Below are positions 23,927 through 33,305 of a DNA stretch of 64,000 bases, in pieces. The notes beneath the pieces are model-generated. The model was given only the letters and a program-made list of their open reading frames with translations. It was not told the origin of the DNA and did not search any database. Origin of the DNA: Alicyclobacillus_A sp963788285 (GTDB taxonomy: Bacteria > Bacillota > Bacilli > Alicyclobacillales > Alicyclobacillaceae); NCBI GenBank assembly GCA_963788285.1, contig CAWBGB010000016.1:62001-126000 (forward strand), written 5' to 3'. Position numbers and translations under genes: made by a program. Each line of letters opens with the position of its first letter. Positions within the stretch are counted from its first letter, which is position 1.

Positions 23927-26527
23927 CTATTGCCTTGCGTTCCCTACGCGACCGGTGGCATTTCCACCACCGCCTCCGGTTCCGGGGTTGTTTCCACCAC
24001 CGCCTCCGGTTCCGGAGTTGTTTCCACCACCGCCTCCGGTTCCGGGGTTGTTTCCACCACCATTGCCAGAAGTTTGTCCAACACTGTTACCAGAGCCGTT
24101 TCCATGCCCATTACCGGGCGGCGGCGTCGAAGGACCAGGATTTTGCCCTGTCCCTCCGGTTGAGTTACCCGGCGTCGGAGAATTCCCTAAACCCGGTTGG
24201 TTCCCTGGGGTCGTCGGCGAGTTACCTGGAGACGTCGGTGTCCCCGGACTCGTTGAATTGTCCACGTTGTTACTCGGCGTTTGACCCGGATATCCTCCTG
24301 ACTGCGAACCGCCCTGGATCGTGATGGTTCCGGAGACCGCTGGTGTCAGCACCTGGCCGGTCGAATTATCCACTGCCTCTACCACATAGGTGTACGTCAT
24401 GCCCGGCTGTACGCTACTGTCTTCCAGCGAGAGCTGGTTTGTCTGTCCAATGACCGAAGTCGTTCCCTGCGGGTCGGTTCGTTTCACGACGAAGCTCACC
24501 TGTCCTTGCAGCGGTGAACTCCAGCTCAGTTGCAGCGCGTGGGTGGCTGCATTCCACTGGAAGCTAAGGCCGCTCACCGGAGGCTGTTGCTGTTGGGTAG
24601 GCTGACTCGACGACACTGCTGTGAAATTGAAGTGCTGCGGCGTCTGTCCAGCGGTAGCCAACTTCACGATGTCTCCGAAAATCCGTGCACAGTACCACGA
24701 AGAAGCGTATGGAATATCGGTCATGTGATGCTCTGCATCTGGATTGTCATAGCCAATATAGATGGATCCCAGCATCGTGGGCGTATACCCATCAAACCAA
24801 GCGTCTCGAATCCAATCCGGATGCGACCCGTATAGCGATGGGTCATATTGCACTGTCCCGGTCTTACCCGCAACATCCCATCCGGGGACCTGGGCCTGTG
24901 TCCCGGTACCGTATTGGACGACGCCTTCGAGCAACTGGGTCATGATCTGAGCAGTTCGTGCAGAGACCGCCTGCTTCGCAACGGGTTGGTAACTGTAAAT
25001 GGTCTGGCCCGACGAATTCTCAATTTTTGTGATGAGATGCAGACTTTCTTGTACTCCATTATTTGCATACGCCTCGTACGCATAGGCCATCTGCATCGTG
25101 TTGACGCCATGGTCAAGGTTCCCGATGGCGATGCCTAGGTGCTGACGGTCGTTGTTATCAAATGGAATGCCGAGACGTTCGGCAAACGCAATACCATTGT
25201 CAATGCCAATTTGTTTCAATAACCAGACCGAAGCGACGTTTTGCGACGTCGCAAGCGCGTCTTTCAGCGTGATAGTCGGCGGCGCATTTGGCTCGTCGTT
25301 TTGCGGCACATACCCACCGCCAAAATCTTGCGGTTGGTTATCGAGAATCGAGTTTGGGCCCCACTGTCCACTGTCAATCGCAGCGCCATACTCTAGCACG
25401 GGCTTGATGGAGGACCCAGGTTGCTGCTGCGAATAAATGCGGTCAAGGCCGCGGTAGACGAACCCTTCCTTGCGGGACCCAGCCCCCCCCAGAATGCCAC
25501 CTGTCTTTGGATCCACAAACAGGGCGGCACCTTGCACCACGGTTCCCGTTGTCGGTCCCGGGAAATCGTTATTGTAATTGGTGCTCCAGAAGACCTTGTC
25601 AATCGCCGACTGGACCGCCGGATCCAACGTGGTGTAGATTTTCAAACCGCCTTGTAGCAATTCCTCGGTGCTAATGCCGGCTCTTTCGGCATAGTCAAAC
25701 AGAAAATTGGTAAACAATGGATGGGTGTCCCAGGCATCACCCGGGAGCGAGTGGTATACCAGTTTCCCAATCGGCTGCTGTTCGGCTGCTTTTGCCTGCG
25801 CTTCCGTGATGTAGCCGTATTTCGCCATCGCTTCGAGCACCTGATTCCGGCGTTGCAGGGCTGCAGCCGGATGCTGGATTGGATCATATTCACTCGGCGC
25901 TTGCGGAAGCCCCGCTAACAGCGCTGCCTGATCCAGCGTCAATGCATTGGGATCTTTCTTGAGATCGATGCCAAAATAACGGTACGCCGCCTGTTCCACG
26001 CCGACGCTATTTTCACCGAGAAACACTCGGTTTAAATACATGGCGAGAATTTGTTGCTTGGTGAAGTAGCGGTCAATTTGTACGCCTAGAACAATTTGTT
26101 GGAACTTGCGGCTGAGCGTCTTCTCGTCAGTCAGGTATACAATTTTCGCCAGCTGTTCCTCAATCGTGCTGGCGCCCTGTGCGTAGCTTTTCGTCCACAA
26201 GTCGACGAACGCAGATCGCAACAGACTCTTAAGATCAATGCTTGAGCCGGTCCAATAATTGTGATCCTCAATCGCTACGATGGCATCCCGCAAATTCTTC
26301 GGAATCTGGTTATACGTCAGATCATCCGACCCTTGCGAATCGATGGTCATGTAGACTGACCCATTGCGGTCATATACAACCGTCGGTTGATTCGATCGCA
26401 ACAGTTTTGAAGCATCGAACGGTGTGAGTTCGACCGCCGCTATGAATATGATCACAAACAGCACAGTCGCTGCGATGATCAACAGAAACACGCGAAGAAA
26501 GAGCTTAAGCCACAAAGTTTTCGTCAT
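23927..26527 (-). CDS. ponA: Class A penicillin-binding protein (transglycosylase/transpeptidase) with Gly/Asn-rich tail
   Basis: The 866-residue protein polymerises and crosslinks peptidoglycan. After an N-terminal membrane anchor (LFLRVFLLIIAATVLFVIIFI) come the glycosyltransferase motifs (AIVAIEDHNYWTGSSID, QGASTIEEQLAK, RKFQQIVLGVQID) and the transpeptidase motifs SSIKP (catalytic Ser), SQN and KTGT. A fibronectin-III-like domain (about 650-740) follows, then a tail rich in Pro, Gly, Asn and Ser ending in GGGGGNNPGTG-type repeats. The ATG at 26527 has GAGGTGA upstream; longer frames lack a site. The EDHNYW motif replaces the usual EDxxFxxHxG, so the glycosyltransferase motif is slightly unusual. 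Confidence 0.92.
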   Translation of the reverse strand: MTKTLWLKLFLRVFLLIIAATVLFVIIFIAAVELTPFDASKLLRSNQPTVVYDRNGSVYMTIDSQGSDDLTYNQIPKNLRDAIVAIEDHNYWTGSSIDLKSLLRSAFVDLWTKSYAQGASTIEEQLAKIVYLTDEKTLSRKFQQIVLGVQIDRYFTKQQILAMYLNRVFLGENSVGVEQAAYRYFGIDLKKDPNALTLDQAALLAGLPQAPSEYDPIQHPAAALQRRNQVLEAMAKYGYITEAQAKAAEQQPIGKLVYHSLPGDAWDTHPLFTNFLFDYAERAGISTEELLQGGLKIYTTLDPAVQSAIDKVFWSTNYNNDFPGPTTGTVVQGAALFVDPKTGGILGGAGSRKEGFVYRGLDRIYSQQQPGSSIKPVLEYGAAIDSGQWGPNSILDNQPQDFGGGYVPQNDEPNAPPTITLKDALATSQNVASVWLLKQIGIDNGIAFAERLGIPFDNNDRQHLGIAIGNLDHGVNTMQMAYAYEAYANNGVQESLHLITKIENSSGQTIYSYQPVAKQAVSARTAQIMTQLLEGVVQYGTGTQAQVPGWDVAGKTGTVQYDPSLYGSHPDWIRDAWFDGYTPTMLGSIYIGYDNPDAEHHMTDIPYASSWYCARIFGDIVKLATAGQTPQHFNFTAVSSSQPTQQQQPPVSGLSFQWNAATHALQLSWSSPLQGQVSFVVKRTDPQGTTSVIGQTNQLSLEDSSVQPGMTYTYVVEAVDNSTGQVLTPAVSGTITIQGGSQSGGYPGQTPSNNVDNSTSPGTPTSPGNSPTTPGNQPGLGNSPTPGNSTGGTGQNPGPSTPPPGNGHGNGSGNSVGQTSGNGGGNNPGTGGGGGNNSGTGGGGGNNPGTGGGGGNATGRVGNARQ
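23955..24062. repeat. 30-base tandem repeats coding a Gly/Asn tail
   Basis: Three near-identical units of TTTCCACCACCGCCTCCGG plus a TTCCGGNG-TTG linker lie inside the end of the penicillin-binding protein gene and encode GGGGGNN(P/S)GT. Copy number is likely to vary between strains. Confidence 0.8.
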
Positions 26528-26825
26528 TTTTGTCACCTCATGTCTGAGACGTGAACCGAAGACGCGGAATTGGCCACCATGGACATAGTACGTGTTGTCG
26601 GCCATGATATGTAGGGGTACTTTCCGAACGTTTCCTGACAAATTTATGGAGGTCATGTGGAAAAAATAAATATATGTTCTAATTTTGAATAGGTTCCCCT
26701 GTAATTCCATGGGATTGGCTACGTAGGGTGACTGGGTCTCTGAGCTGCTTGGCCACCTGCGAGACGAGCCCGGTCCTCTTGAGCATAAGTCAAGTTTTTG
26801 ATACACTCAGTGCCATAATATCGTG

Positions 26826-27145
26826 ACACAAACCGTTGATAAGGTCGAGTAGTTTCCGGTGACCTGTCACAGAGAGTGGGGACAGGTGAAAACCCACACA
26901 GGTTCGGTAACGAATATCCCCTTGGAGGTGCCTGTACAACCCCGGTCTCGTACAGAACTGGCGGACTGGGCAGTAATACAGGACGGTGCTCTCCCGTTAT
27001 AGAGAGGCGGATTCACTCATGACCGCTTTGTGAGGGTACACCTGTGGATCCGGCAGATCGAGCGCGCCAGGGATGGACGCGCTAAGTTGGGTGGTACAGC
27101 GGGATCAATCTCGCCCCTTCACATAGGGGCGAGGTTTTTTATTTT
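26826..27145 (+). promoter_or_regulatory. T-box leader of ileS
   Basis: The T-box core TAAGTTGGGTGGTACAGCG lies at 27083-27101, followed by a terminator (CTCGCCCC / GGGGCGAG, then six T) at 27110-27139. A stem I region begins near 26834 (AGTAG and GGTGACCTGTC elements). GAATATCCCC near 26912 places an AUC (Ile) triplet in the expected specifier position. Uncharged isoleucine tRNA should therefore allow read-through into ileS. The specifier choice needs a covariance-model fold. Confidence 0.88.
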
Positions 27146-27218
27146 TCCATTAATGATGCGCAAGGAACCATCATCGTGCGCAGCGTGAAGCGACAAGAGT
27201 GTCAGGAGGAGAGAAATT

Positions 27219-30200
27219 GTGCTAAAGCGAGTGGACGCCAAGGAGTCCGCAAAAGATCGGGAACAGCGGGTGCTTGAGTTCTGGCAGAAACACGACGTGT
27301 TCAAAGTCAGTGAACGATCCCGGGAGGGAAAACCGGAGTGGGTATTTTACGAGGGGCCTCCGACGGCCAATGGCAAGCCGCATCCGGGACACGTGTTGAC
27401 GCGCGTTATTAAGGACGTGTATCCGCGCTACCGGACCATGAAAGGATACCACGTTCAACGCAAGGCAGGTTGGGATACGCACGGCCTGCCCGTGGAAATT
27501 GAAATCGAAAAGAAATACGGTATCAGCGGCAAGAAACAAATTCAGGAGTTTGGCGTGGAGCGGTTCATTCAGGAGTGCCGTAACAGCGTGTTTAGGTATG
27601 AAGAAACCTGGCGCAAGATGTCCGAGCGCTTGGGCTACTGGGTGGACCTGGACAATCCTTACATGACGCTCTCCGACGATTACATTGAATCTGTCTGGAA
27701 TCTGCTGAAGCAGATTTTCGACAAAGGGTACCTGTACAAAGGTCACCGCGTGAGCCCGTACTGCCCGCACTGTGAAACGACGCTGTCCAGTCACGAAGTG
27801 GCGCAAGGCTACGCCGATGTGAAAGACCTCTCGGTGACCGCAAAGTTCCGCCTGCTGGACAGCTCGCACGACGCACCTACGTACATTCTGGCGTGGACCA
27901 CGACGCCGTGGACCCTGCCATCCAACGTCGCTTTGGCCGTTCATCCCGACTTGAAGTACGTGCTCATCCGCTCTACGGAGCACGGCGAGAACTACTGGGT
28001 GGCACAAGCTCTGCAGCACAAGTTTCTGAAAGACGGCGACGCCATCCTGGAATCCAAAACCGGCCAAGAACTGCTCGGACTTCGTTACGAGCCAGTGTTC
28101 CCGTACGTGAACAAACTGGAGGGCAAGAAACACGTGGTGGTCACTTCCAACCACGTCACTGCGGAATCGGGTACCGGTATCGTGCACATGGCACCTGCGT
28201 TCGGCGAAGACGACTACCGCGTTTGTCAGGAACACGGCCTGGTGTTCTGCAACTTTGTAGATCTGACAGGCCGTTTCACAGACGACGTGACTGACTTCGC
28301 CGGTGCGTTCGTCAAGGACGGAGACGTGAACGTGGAGATTGTGAAGTACCTGGCAAAGCACGGCACGCTGTACGAGAAACACAAGCACGAGCACTCGTAT
28401 CCGCACTGCTGGCGGTGCGACACACCACTTCTGTACTACGCGATTGACAGCTGGTTCATCAAGACGACCGCAGTCAAGGACCAAATGATTGCCAACTCGC
28501 GGAGCGTCAATTGGATTCCCGAACATATCAAGGAAGGACGCATGGGTAACTTCCTCGAGAACATGATTGACTGGAACTTGTCGCGCAGCCGCTACTGGGG
28601 AACGCCGTTGCCGGTGTGGGTTTGTGACAGCTGTGGGCATCAGCATTGCGTCGGATCCAAGGCAGAATTGAAATCTTTGGCGGGCACGCTGCCGCCTGAG
28701 TTGCACAAACCATACATCGATGAATTGACCTGGCCTTGCTCCTGCGGCGGCACGATGAAGCGTGCATCGGAAGTCATTGACGCCTGGTTCGACTCGGGCA
28801 GCATGCCGTTTGCACAGTTGCACTACCCCTTCGAGAACCAGGAGGAATTTCAGCGGCGCTATCCAGCGGACTTCATCTCCGAAGCCATCGACCAAACGCG
28901 CGGCTGGTTCTACAGCCTGCTGGCCATCTCCACGCTGGTTGCCGGTCGAGCACCCTACAAAAACGTGGTGGTCATGGGGCACGTGTTGGACGAAGATGGA
29001 AAAAAGATGTCGAAGTCCAAAGGCAACGTGATTGACCCGTTTGAAGCCCTGGACATGCACGGCGCCGACGCAGTTCGGTTCTACTTCCTGTCCAACACGC
29101 AGCCGTGGAACTCTCAGCGCTTCTATCACAAGGCCGTGGCGGAGAGCAAGAGCAAGTACATCGACCTGTTGCAGAACGTACACGCGTTCTACGCATTGTA
29201 CGCCAGCATCGACGGGTTCAATCCCAGTGAACACCACGTACCTGTGAAAGACAGGCCGCTGATGGACCGCTGGATGATCTCACGCTTAAACGACACCATC
29301 GGGAAAGTCGACGCAGCCATCGAAACGTACGATGCAACAGCGGCAGCACGTATGCTGCAGGATTTGGTCAACGACCTGTCGACCTGGTACGTTCGCCGCA
29401 ACCGCGACCGGTTCTGGGCATCGGGCATGGACACAGACAAGGTGGCAGCATTCCTCACGCTGCACGAATGTCTCGCGACCATTGCGAAGCTAACAGCTCC
29501 GCTGACGCCGTTCATCGCTGAGGAACTGTACCAGAACGTCGTCCGTTCCGCCCTGCCCAATGCTCCGGTCAGCGTCCACCTGTGCGACTATCCAGTGGCG
29601 GACACGTCGCTCATTGACAAGGACCTGTTGGCCGAAATGGACGAAGTGCTGCACGTTGTCGAGGCCGGCCGGCATCTGCGCAACGAAGCCAAGATCAAGA
29701 CGCGGCAACCGCTGTCCACTCTGTATGTATCGGAAGACAAGCAGACGGTACTGGCCAAGTTTGCGGACGTGATTGAAGACGAGTTGAACGTCAAGCAGAT
29801 GTCGTTCGTCCGTTTGGAAGACGTGGCGACACCGGAACTCTATCTGAATCTGAAGGCCGTTGGACAGGCCTACGGCAAGCTCGTCCCGGTCCTGAATCAA
29901 GCCGCGAAACAGGCAACACCGGAGCAAATTCAGACGTTCCAATCCACCGGTGAGGTGTTTCTCGAAGGACACGCCATCACACGCGAACACGCGGAACTCC
30001 GGTACCATCCAAAGTTCACGGGTCTGATTACCGTGTCTGGACGTGGGTTTGTCGGACTGAACACGGAGTTGACGGAACAGCTGGTGGAAGAAGGGTACGT
30101 CCGAGAACTGATCTCGAAGATGCAGATGATGCGCAAGGAAGTGAACTACAACGTGACGGACCACGTGGCTTTCTTCGCCGACGGCGACGCAGACCTTCTC

Positions 30201-30338
30201 GATATCCTTAAGCGCAACGAGGATCAGATCCGAAACACGGTGCTGGTTCGCGAATTCATTTTCGGCAAAGGCGAGGGCGACCTTACGAAAGACTGGGACG
30301 TCAATGGTAAGTCGCTTACGTTGACAGTGACAAAGTAA
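27219..30338 (+). CDS. ileS: Isoleucyl-tRNA synthetase, type 2 (eukaryote-like)
   Basis: The enzyme charges tRNA-Ile. The 1039-residue length, the segment DDYIESVWNLLKQIFDKGYL and SPYCPHCETTLSSHEVAQGY mark the type 2 form; Bacillus-type IleRS is about 920 residues with a C-terminal zinc finger, which is missing here. The class I motif appears as HPGH (PTANGKPHPGHVL) and KMSKSKGN is intact. An editing domain (CP1) lies between, with the TTTPWTLPSN stretch. The start is GTG with AGGAGGAG upstream. Type 2 enzymes are usually insensitive to mupirocin, known for the family rather than tested here. It is controlled by the T-box leader. Confidence 0.94.
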   Translation: MLKRVDAKESAKDREQRVLEFWQKHDVFKVSERSREGKPEWVFYEGPPTANGKPHPGHVLTRVIKDVYPRYRTMKGYHVQRKAGWDTHGLPVEIEIEKKYGISGKKQIQEFGVERFIQECRNSVFRYEETWRKMSERLGYWVDLDNPYMTLSDDYIESVWNLLKQIFDKGYLYKGHRVSPYCPHCETTLSSHEVAQGYADVKDLSVTAKFRLLDSSHDAPTYILAWTTTPWTLPSNVALAVHPDLKYVLIRSTEHGENYWVAQALQHKFLKDGDAILESKTGQELLGLRYEPVFPYVNKLEGKKHVVVTSNHVTAESGTGIVHMAPAFGEDDYRVCQEHGLVFCNFVDLTGRFTDDVTDFAGAFVKDGDVNVEIVKYLAKHGTLYEKHKHEHSYPHCWRCDTPLLYYAIDSWFIKTTAVKDQMIANSRSVNWIPEHIKEGRMGNFLENMIDWNLSRSRYWGTPLPVWVCDSCGHQHCVGSKAELKSLAGTLPPELHKPYIDELTWPCSCGGTMKRASEVIDAWFDSGSMPFAQLHYPFENQEEFQRRYPADFISEAIDQTRGWFYSLLAISTLVAGRAPYKNVVVMGHVLDEDGKKMSKSKGNVIDPFEALDMHGADAVRFYFLSNTQPWNSQRFYHKAVAESKSKYIDLLQNVHAFYALYASIDGFNPSEHHVPVKDRPLMDRWMISRLNDTIGKVDAAIETYDATAAARMLQDLVNDLSTWYVRRNRDRFWASGMDTDKVAAFLTLHECLATIAKLTAPLTPFIAEELYQNVVRSALPNAPVSVHLCDYPVADTSLIDKDLLAEMDEVLHVVEAGRHLRNEAKIKTRQPLSTLYVSEDKQTVLAKFADVIEDELNVKQMSFVRLEDVATPELYLNLKAVGQAYGKLVPVLNQAAKQATPEQIQTFQSTGEVFLEGHAITREHAELRYHPKFTGLITVSGRGFVGLNTELTEQLVEEGYVRELISKMQMMRKEVNYNVTDHVAFFADGDADLLDILKRNEDQIRNTVLVREFIFGKGEGDLTKDWDVNGKSLTLTVTK

Positions 30339-30349
30339 ACATGTGCGCA

Positions 30350-30377
30350 AGGCCGCAGCATGGCTGCGGCCTACTTT
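30350..30377 (+). terminator. Terminator after ileS
   Basis: AGGCCGCAGC and GCTGCGGCCT pair around ATG, followed by ACTTTCTG. Confidence 0.75.
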
Positions 30378-30799
30378 CTGTTCGCAAAGGGTCGGAGATG
30401 TTGTATGAAACAGGGACAGAAATGGGCTGTCAGATAGCTGTTGACGGCGCAATTCAATGACACGCGACATGCCGTGGTGCACGTTTTCAGAAAGAGCTTC
30501 TTCGCCCAGCGGGCCCACATAAGGAGAGTCCCCATCCTTTAGGGAAGCAAAAGATAGTCAAGTTTTGTGTCTAAATTAACTAAATATTCTATTATTGATT
30601 TATAGACACGGAACATTGGTGACGCATAACGCTATGTCATGATGTCAGTAGCTGATGTCAGAGGGCGCGCCAGGCCATTAGGGGGTCGATTCTTATAATC
30701 CGAATATTCCGTTTTAATGCTTGTAATAGCCTCCTGTCATGTCCTTGGCATGACGAACGTCATGACTTCCTACCGACAGATAACCGACCTAGCGTAGGC
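30378..30799. other. Intergenic stretch between ileS and the rib operon
   Basis: No gene is supported. It holds several short palindromes, for example GTCATG-TCCTTGG-CATGAC near 30737 and repeated GATGTCAG near 30640-30660, in an AT-richer background. Nothing recognisable is encoded. Confidence 0.4.
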
Positions 30800-30847
30800 A
30801 AAAAAAAAAAACGTCCAGAGAGAATGGACAACCCCGTCTCTGGACGT
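30800..30847 (-). terminator. Terminator of the riboflavin operon
   Basis: On the minus strand ACGTCCAGAGA pairs with TCTCTGGACGT and is followed by a run of twelve T. Confidence 0.9.
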
Positions 30848-30868
30848 ACTCCGTGGGCCATATGGTCT

Positions 30869-31339
30869 TTAGTTCATGGAACGAACGAGATTAGCCATTT
30901 CAATCGCTGTCGTTGCAGCGTCCCAACCTTTGTTCCCGGCCTTCGTACCCGCGCGTTCAATCGCCTGTTCAATGGTATCTGTGGTGAGCACACCAAAGAT
31001 GGTTGGCGTATTCGTGGTCAGCGAGATGTTGGCAATACCTTTGGCCACCTCGCTCGCCACATAGTCAAAATGTGGGGTGGATCCACGAATCACCGCCCCC
31101 AGCGCTATCACTGCGTGATACGCCCCCGACACGGCCATCTGTTTCGCCGCAAACGGAATTTCAAACGCGCCCGGAACCCAGGCGACGGTGACGTTTTCCT
31201 CCTCCACACCGTGCCGCTTCAACGCGTCCAGCGCACCGGTCAATAGTTGCGACGTGATGAACTCGTTGAACCGACCGACCACAATCCCTACTTTTAATCC
31301 CTGACCAATGAGATGCCCTTCCAGCACGCGAATGCCCAT
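30869..31339 (-). CDS. ribH: 6,7-dimethyl-8-ribityllumazine synthase
   Basis: RibH condenses the pyrimidine from RibD with the 4-carbon unit from RibBA to form lumazine. The 156-residue protein shows GIVVGRFNEFITSQLLTGALD, WVPGAFEIPFAAKQMA, GAVIRGSTPHFDYVASEVAKGI and GVLTTDTIEQAIERAGTKAGN, all typical, including the catalytic His in the HFDYV segment. It normally assembles as a 60-mer capsule with RibE trimers. It is the last gene of the operon, before the terminator. Confidence 0.95.
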   Translation of the reverse strand: MGIRVLEGHLIGQGLKVGIVVGRFNEFITSQLLTGALDALKRHGVEEENVTVAWVPGAFEIPFAAKQMAVSGAYHAVIALGAVIRGSTPHFDYVASEVAKGIANISLTTNTPTIFGVLTTDTIEQAIERAGTKAGNKGWDAATTAIEMANLVRSMN

Positions 31340-31410
31340 GTCCCATCCACTCCTTCTTCAACGCTATCTAGGTGCGACGTCCGTGCGGCACACTAGTCCC
31401 TGTCACCGTT

Positions 31411-32601
31411 TCACAGATGCAGGATGTGCCCCATCTTTTCTTTCTTGGTCTGCAAGTAATGCTCGTTGTACGGGTTTCGGTCCACTTCCAAAGGCACCCG
31501 CTCGACAACGGATAACCCGTGGCCCTCAATTCCCTTAACCTTACGCGGGTTGTTGGTCAACAGACGCATTTTCCGAACCCCGAGGTCGTACAAGATTTGC
31601 GCGCCGACGCCGTAGTCGCGCAAGTCCGGCGCAAACCCCAGCTTCACATTCGCCTCCACAGTATCGGAACCCTGATCCTGCAAAGCGTACGCCCTGATCT
31701 TGTTGAGCAATCCAATCCCACGCCCCTCCTGTCGAAGGTAAAGGAGCACGCCCTTTCCTGCTTCGTTAATCTGCCGAAGCGCTGCGTGGAGTTGCGGGCC
31801 GCAGTCGCATCGGAGAGATCCGAAAGCGTCCCCCGTGAGACATTCGGAATGAACGCGAACCAACGTCGGCTCACCATCCATCACGCCCTTCACGAGCGCG
31901 ATGTGCTCCTTGTCGTCCAGGTGATTGGTGTACACAATCGCGCGAAAGTTTCCGTACGCCGTCGGCAATTCAGCCTCGGCCTGGCGACTGACGAGCACCT
32001 CCGACGCCTTTCGGAACGCAATCAAGTCTGCAATCGAAATCAACTTCAACCCATGCGTGTTTGCAATCTCGCGCAACTGCGGAAGCCGTGCCATGGTCCC
32101 GTCCTCGTTCAATATTTCACAAATGACGCCTACTTCTGGTTCACCCGCTAGACGCGCGAGATCCACCGCCGCTTCCGTGTGACCAGCCCGACGAAGCACA
32201 CCACCGCGTTTGGCGACTAACGGGAAAATGTGTCCCGGTTTACGAAATTCGTCCGGCGTGCTGTCATCCCGAACGATGGCCGCGATGGTCTGCGCGCGTT
32301 CGAAGGCTGAAATGCCTGTGTGTGTGGAGACATGATCCACAGAGACCGTAAACGCGGTTCCGTAACTATCCGTGTTCCGTTGTACCATGGAAGCGAACGC
32401 CAGTCGCTCGGCCCGGTCCTCCGCAATGGGTACGCACAGCAGGCCGCGTCCGTACGTAATCATGAAGTTCACAACAGACGCAGTGGCTTTACTTCCGAGC
32501 GCCACAAAGTCACCTTCGTTCTCCCGGTCTTCGTCATCCACCACGATGACGACTTTGCCTTGCTTCAAATCTTCGATGGCGTCCTGGATGTTGTCCAACA
32601 T
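31411..32601 (-). CDS. ribBA: Bifunctional DHBP synthase / GTP cyclohydrolase II
   Basis: The N-terminal half (about residues 1-200; VVIVVDDEDRENEGDFV, SVDHVSTHTGISAFERA, GHTEAAVDLARLAG) makes 3,4-dihydroxy-2-butanone 4-phosphate from ribulose 5-phosphate. The C-terminal half (HSECLTGDAFGSLRCDCGPQ with the zinc cysteines, then RQEGRGIGL and NPRKVKGIEGHG) opens GTP. At 396 residues it has the normal Bacillus length. The ATG at 32601 has AAAGGAGGG upstream. It is third in ribD-ribE-ribBA-ribH. Confidence 0.95.
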   Translation of the reverse strand: MLDNIQDAIEDLKQGKVVIVVDDEDRENEGDFVALGSKATASVVNFMITYGRGLLCVPIAEDRAERLAFASMVQRNTDSYGTAFTVSVDHVSTHTGISAFERAQTIAAIVRDDSTPDEFRKPGHIFPLVAKRGGVLRRAGHTEAAVDLARLAGEPEVGVICEILNEDGTMARLPQLREIANTHGLKLISIADLIAFRKASEVLVSRQAEAELPTAYGNFRAIVYTNHLDDKEHIALVKGVMDGEPTLVRVHSECLTGDAFGSLRCDCGPQLHAALRQINEAGKGVLLYLRQEGRGIGLLNKIRAYALQDQGSDTVEANVKLGFAPDLRDYGVGAQILYDLGVRKMRLLTNNPRKVKGIEGHGLSVVERVPLEVDRNPYNEHYLQTKKEKMGHILHL

Positions 32602-32650
32602 GTAAAGCCCTCCTTTGGCTCGCACCGCGTCACTCTTGTCCACTGTTCTG

Positions 32651-33301
32651 TCAGGCAAACCCGTGCCTCCGCAGGTACTCGAGGTCCAAACCCGACCGGG
32701 CAGGCGCCGCTTCGCGCCCCGCCAGCATCTTCTCCACGTACTTCGCGAGGATGTCACACTCGAGGTTCACCCACTGACCCACGCTGGCGTATTGCAGCGC
32801 TGTATGCTCGCCTGTGTGCGGAATGATGGAAAGTCGAAAGGTGGTCTCGCGCGTATCCATAACAGTGAGACTGACACCGTCCACGCAAATCGAGCCCTTG
32901 TTCACCACGTAGCGCATGACGTCTGCGGGCGCCTCTATGGTAAACACCGTTGCAATGCCTTCACGCGTGATATCTCGCACGACGCCGACGCCGTCGACGT
33001 GTCCAGACACAATGTGCCCGCCGAGCCGGTCACCGAGGCGTAGCGCGCGTTCCAGGTTCACCCGCGCCCCGGCCTGCAGTCGCCCGAGATTGGTGCGGCG
33101 CATGGTCTCCGGGACAGCGTCTGCCACAAATTCTCCACCAGCAAAGGAAACCACGGTCAAACAGGCGCCATTGACGGCAATGCTGTCCCCCAACTTGACG
33201 TCGTCCAACACGCGGTCAGCGGCAATTCGGATATGTGCACTGTGGTGCGCATGGTCAATCCGGCGCACAACGCCAACTTCCTCAATCAATCCCGTGAACA
33301 C
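32651..33301 (-). CDS. ribE: Riboflavin synthase alpha chain
   Basis: The enzyme dismutates two lumazine molecules to riboflavin. The 216-residue protein has the two tandem beta-barrel repeats: FTGLIEEVG at the start, KLGDSIAVNGACLTVV in the first and KGSICVDGVSLTVM in the second, and RLGDRLGGHIVSGHVDGVG between. A GTG start (33301) is chosen because AGAGGTGA precedes it and family members begin MFTGxIEE. It begins 4 bases after the ribD stop, so the two are coupled. Confidence 0.94.
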   Translation of the reverse strand: MFTGLIEEVGVVRRIDHAHHSAHIRIAADRVLDDVKLGDSIAVNGACLTVVSFAGGEFVADAVPETMRRTNLGRLQAGARVNLERALRLGDRLGGHIVSGHVDGVGVVRDITREGIATVFTIEAPADVMRYVVNKGSICVDGVSLTVMDTRETTFRLSIIPHTGEHTALQYASVGQWVNLECDILAKYVEKMLAGREAAPARSGLDLEYLRRHGFA

Positions 33302-33305
33302 ACTC

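Noticed and set aside
23955..24062. CRISPR-like repeats
   Set aside because: The 30-base units are adjacent without unique spacers and lie in frame inside a coding region.
23930..24284. Plus-strand frames with repeated SGVVSTTAS or PPPPVPGLF units
   Set aside because: These are the reverse side of the Gly/Asn repeats of the penicillin-binding protein.
27222..29237. 671-codon open frame on the minus strand inside ileS
   Set aside because: It is antisense to a certain ileS and has the low-complexity His/Val/Gln composition of a shadow frame; no ribosome binding site or family motif.
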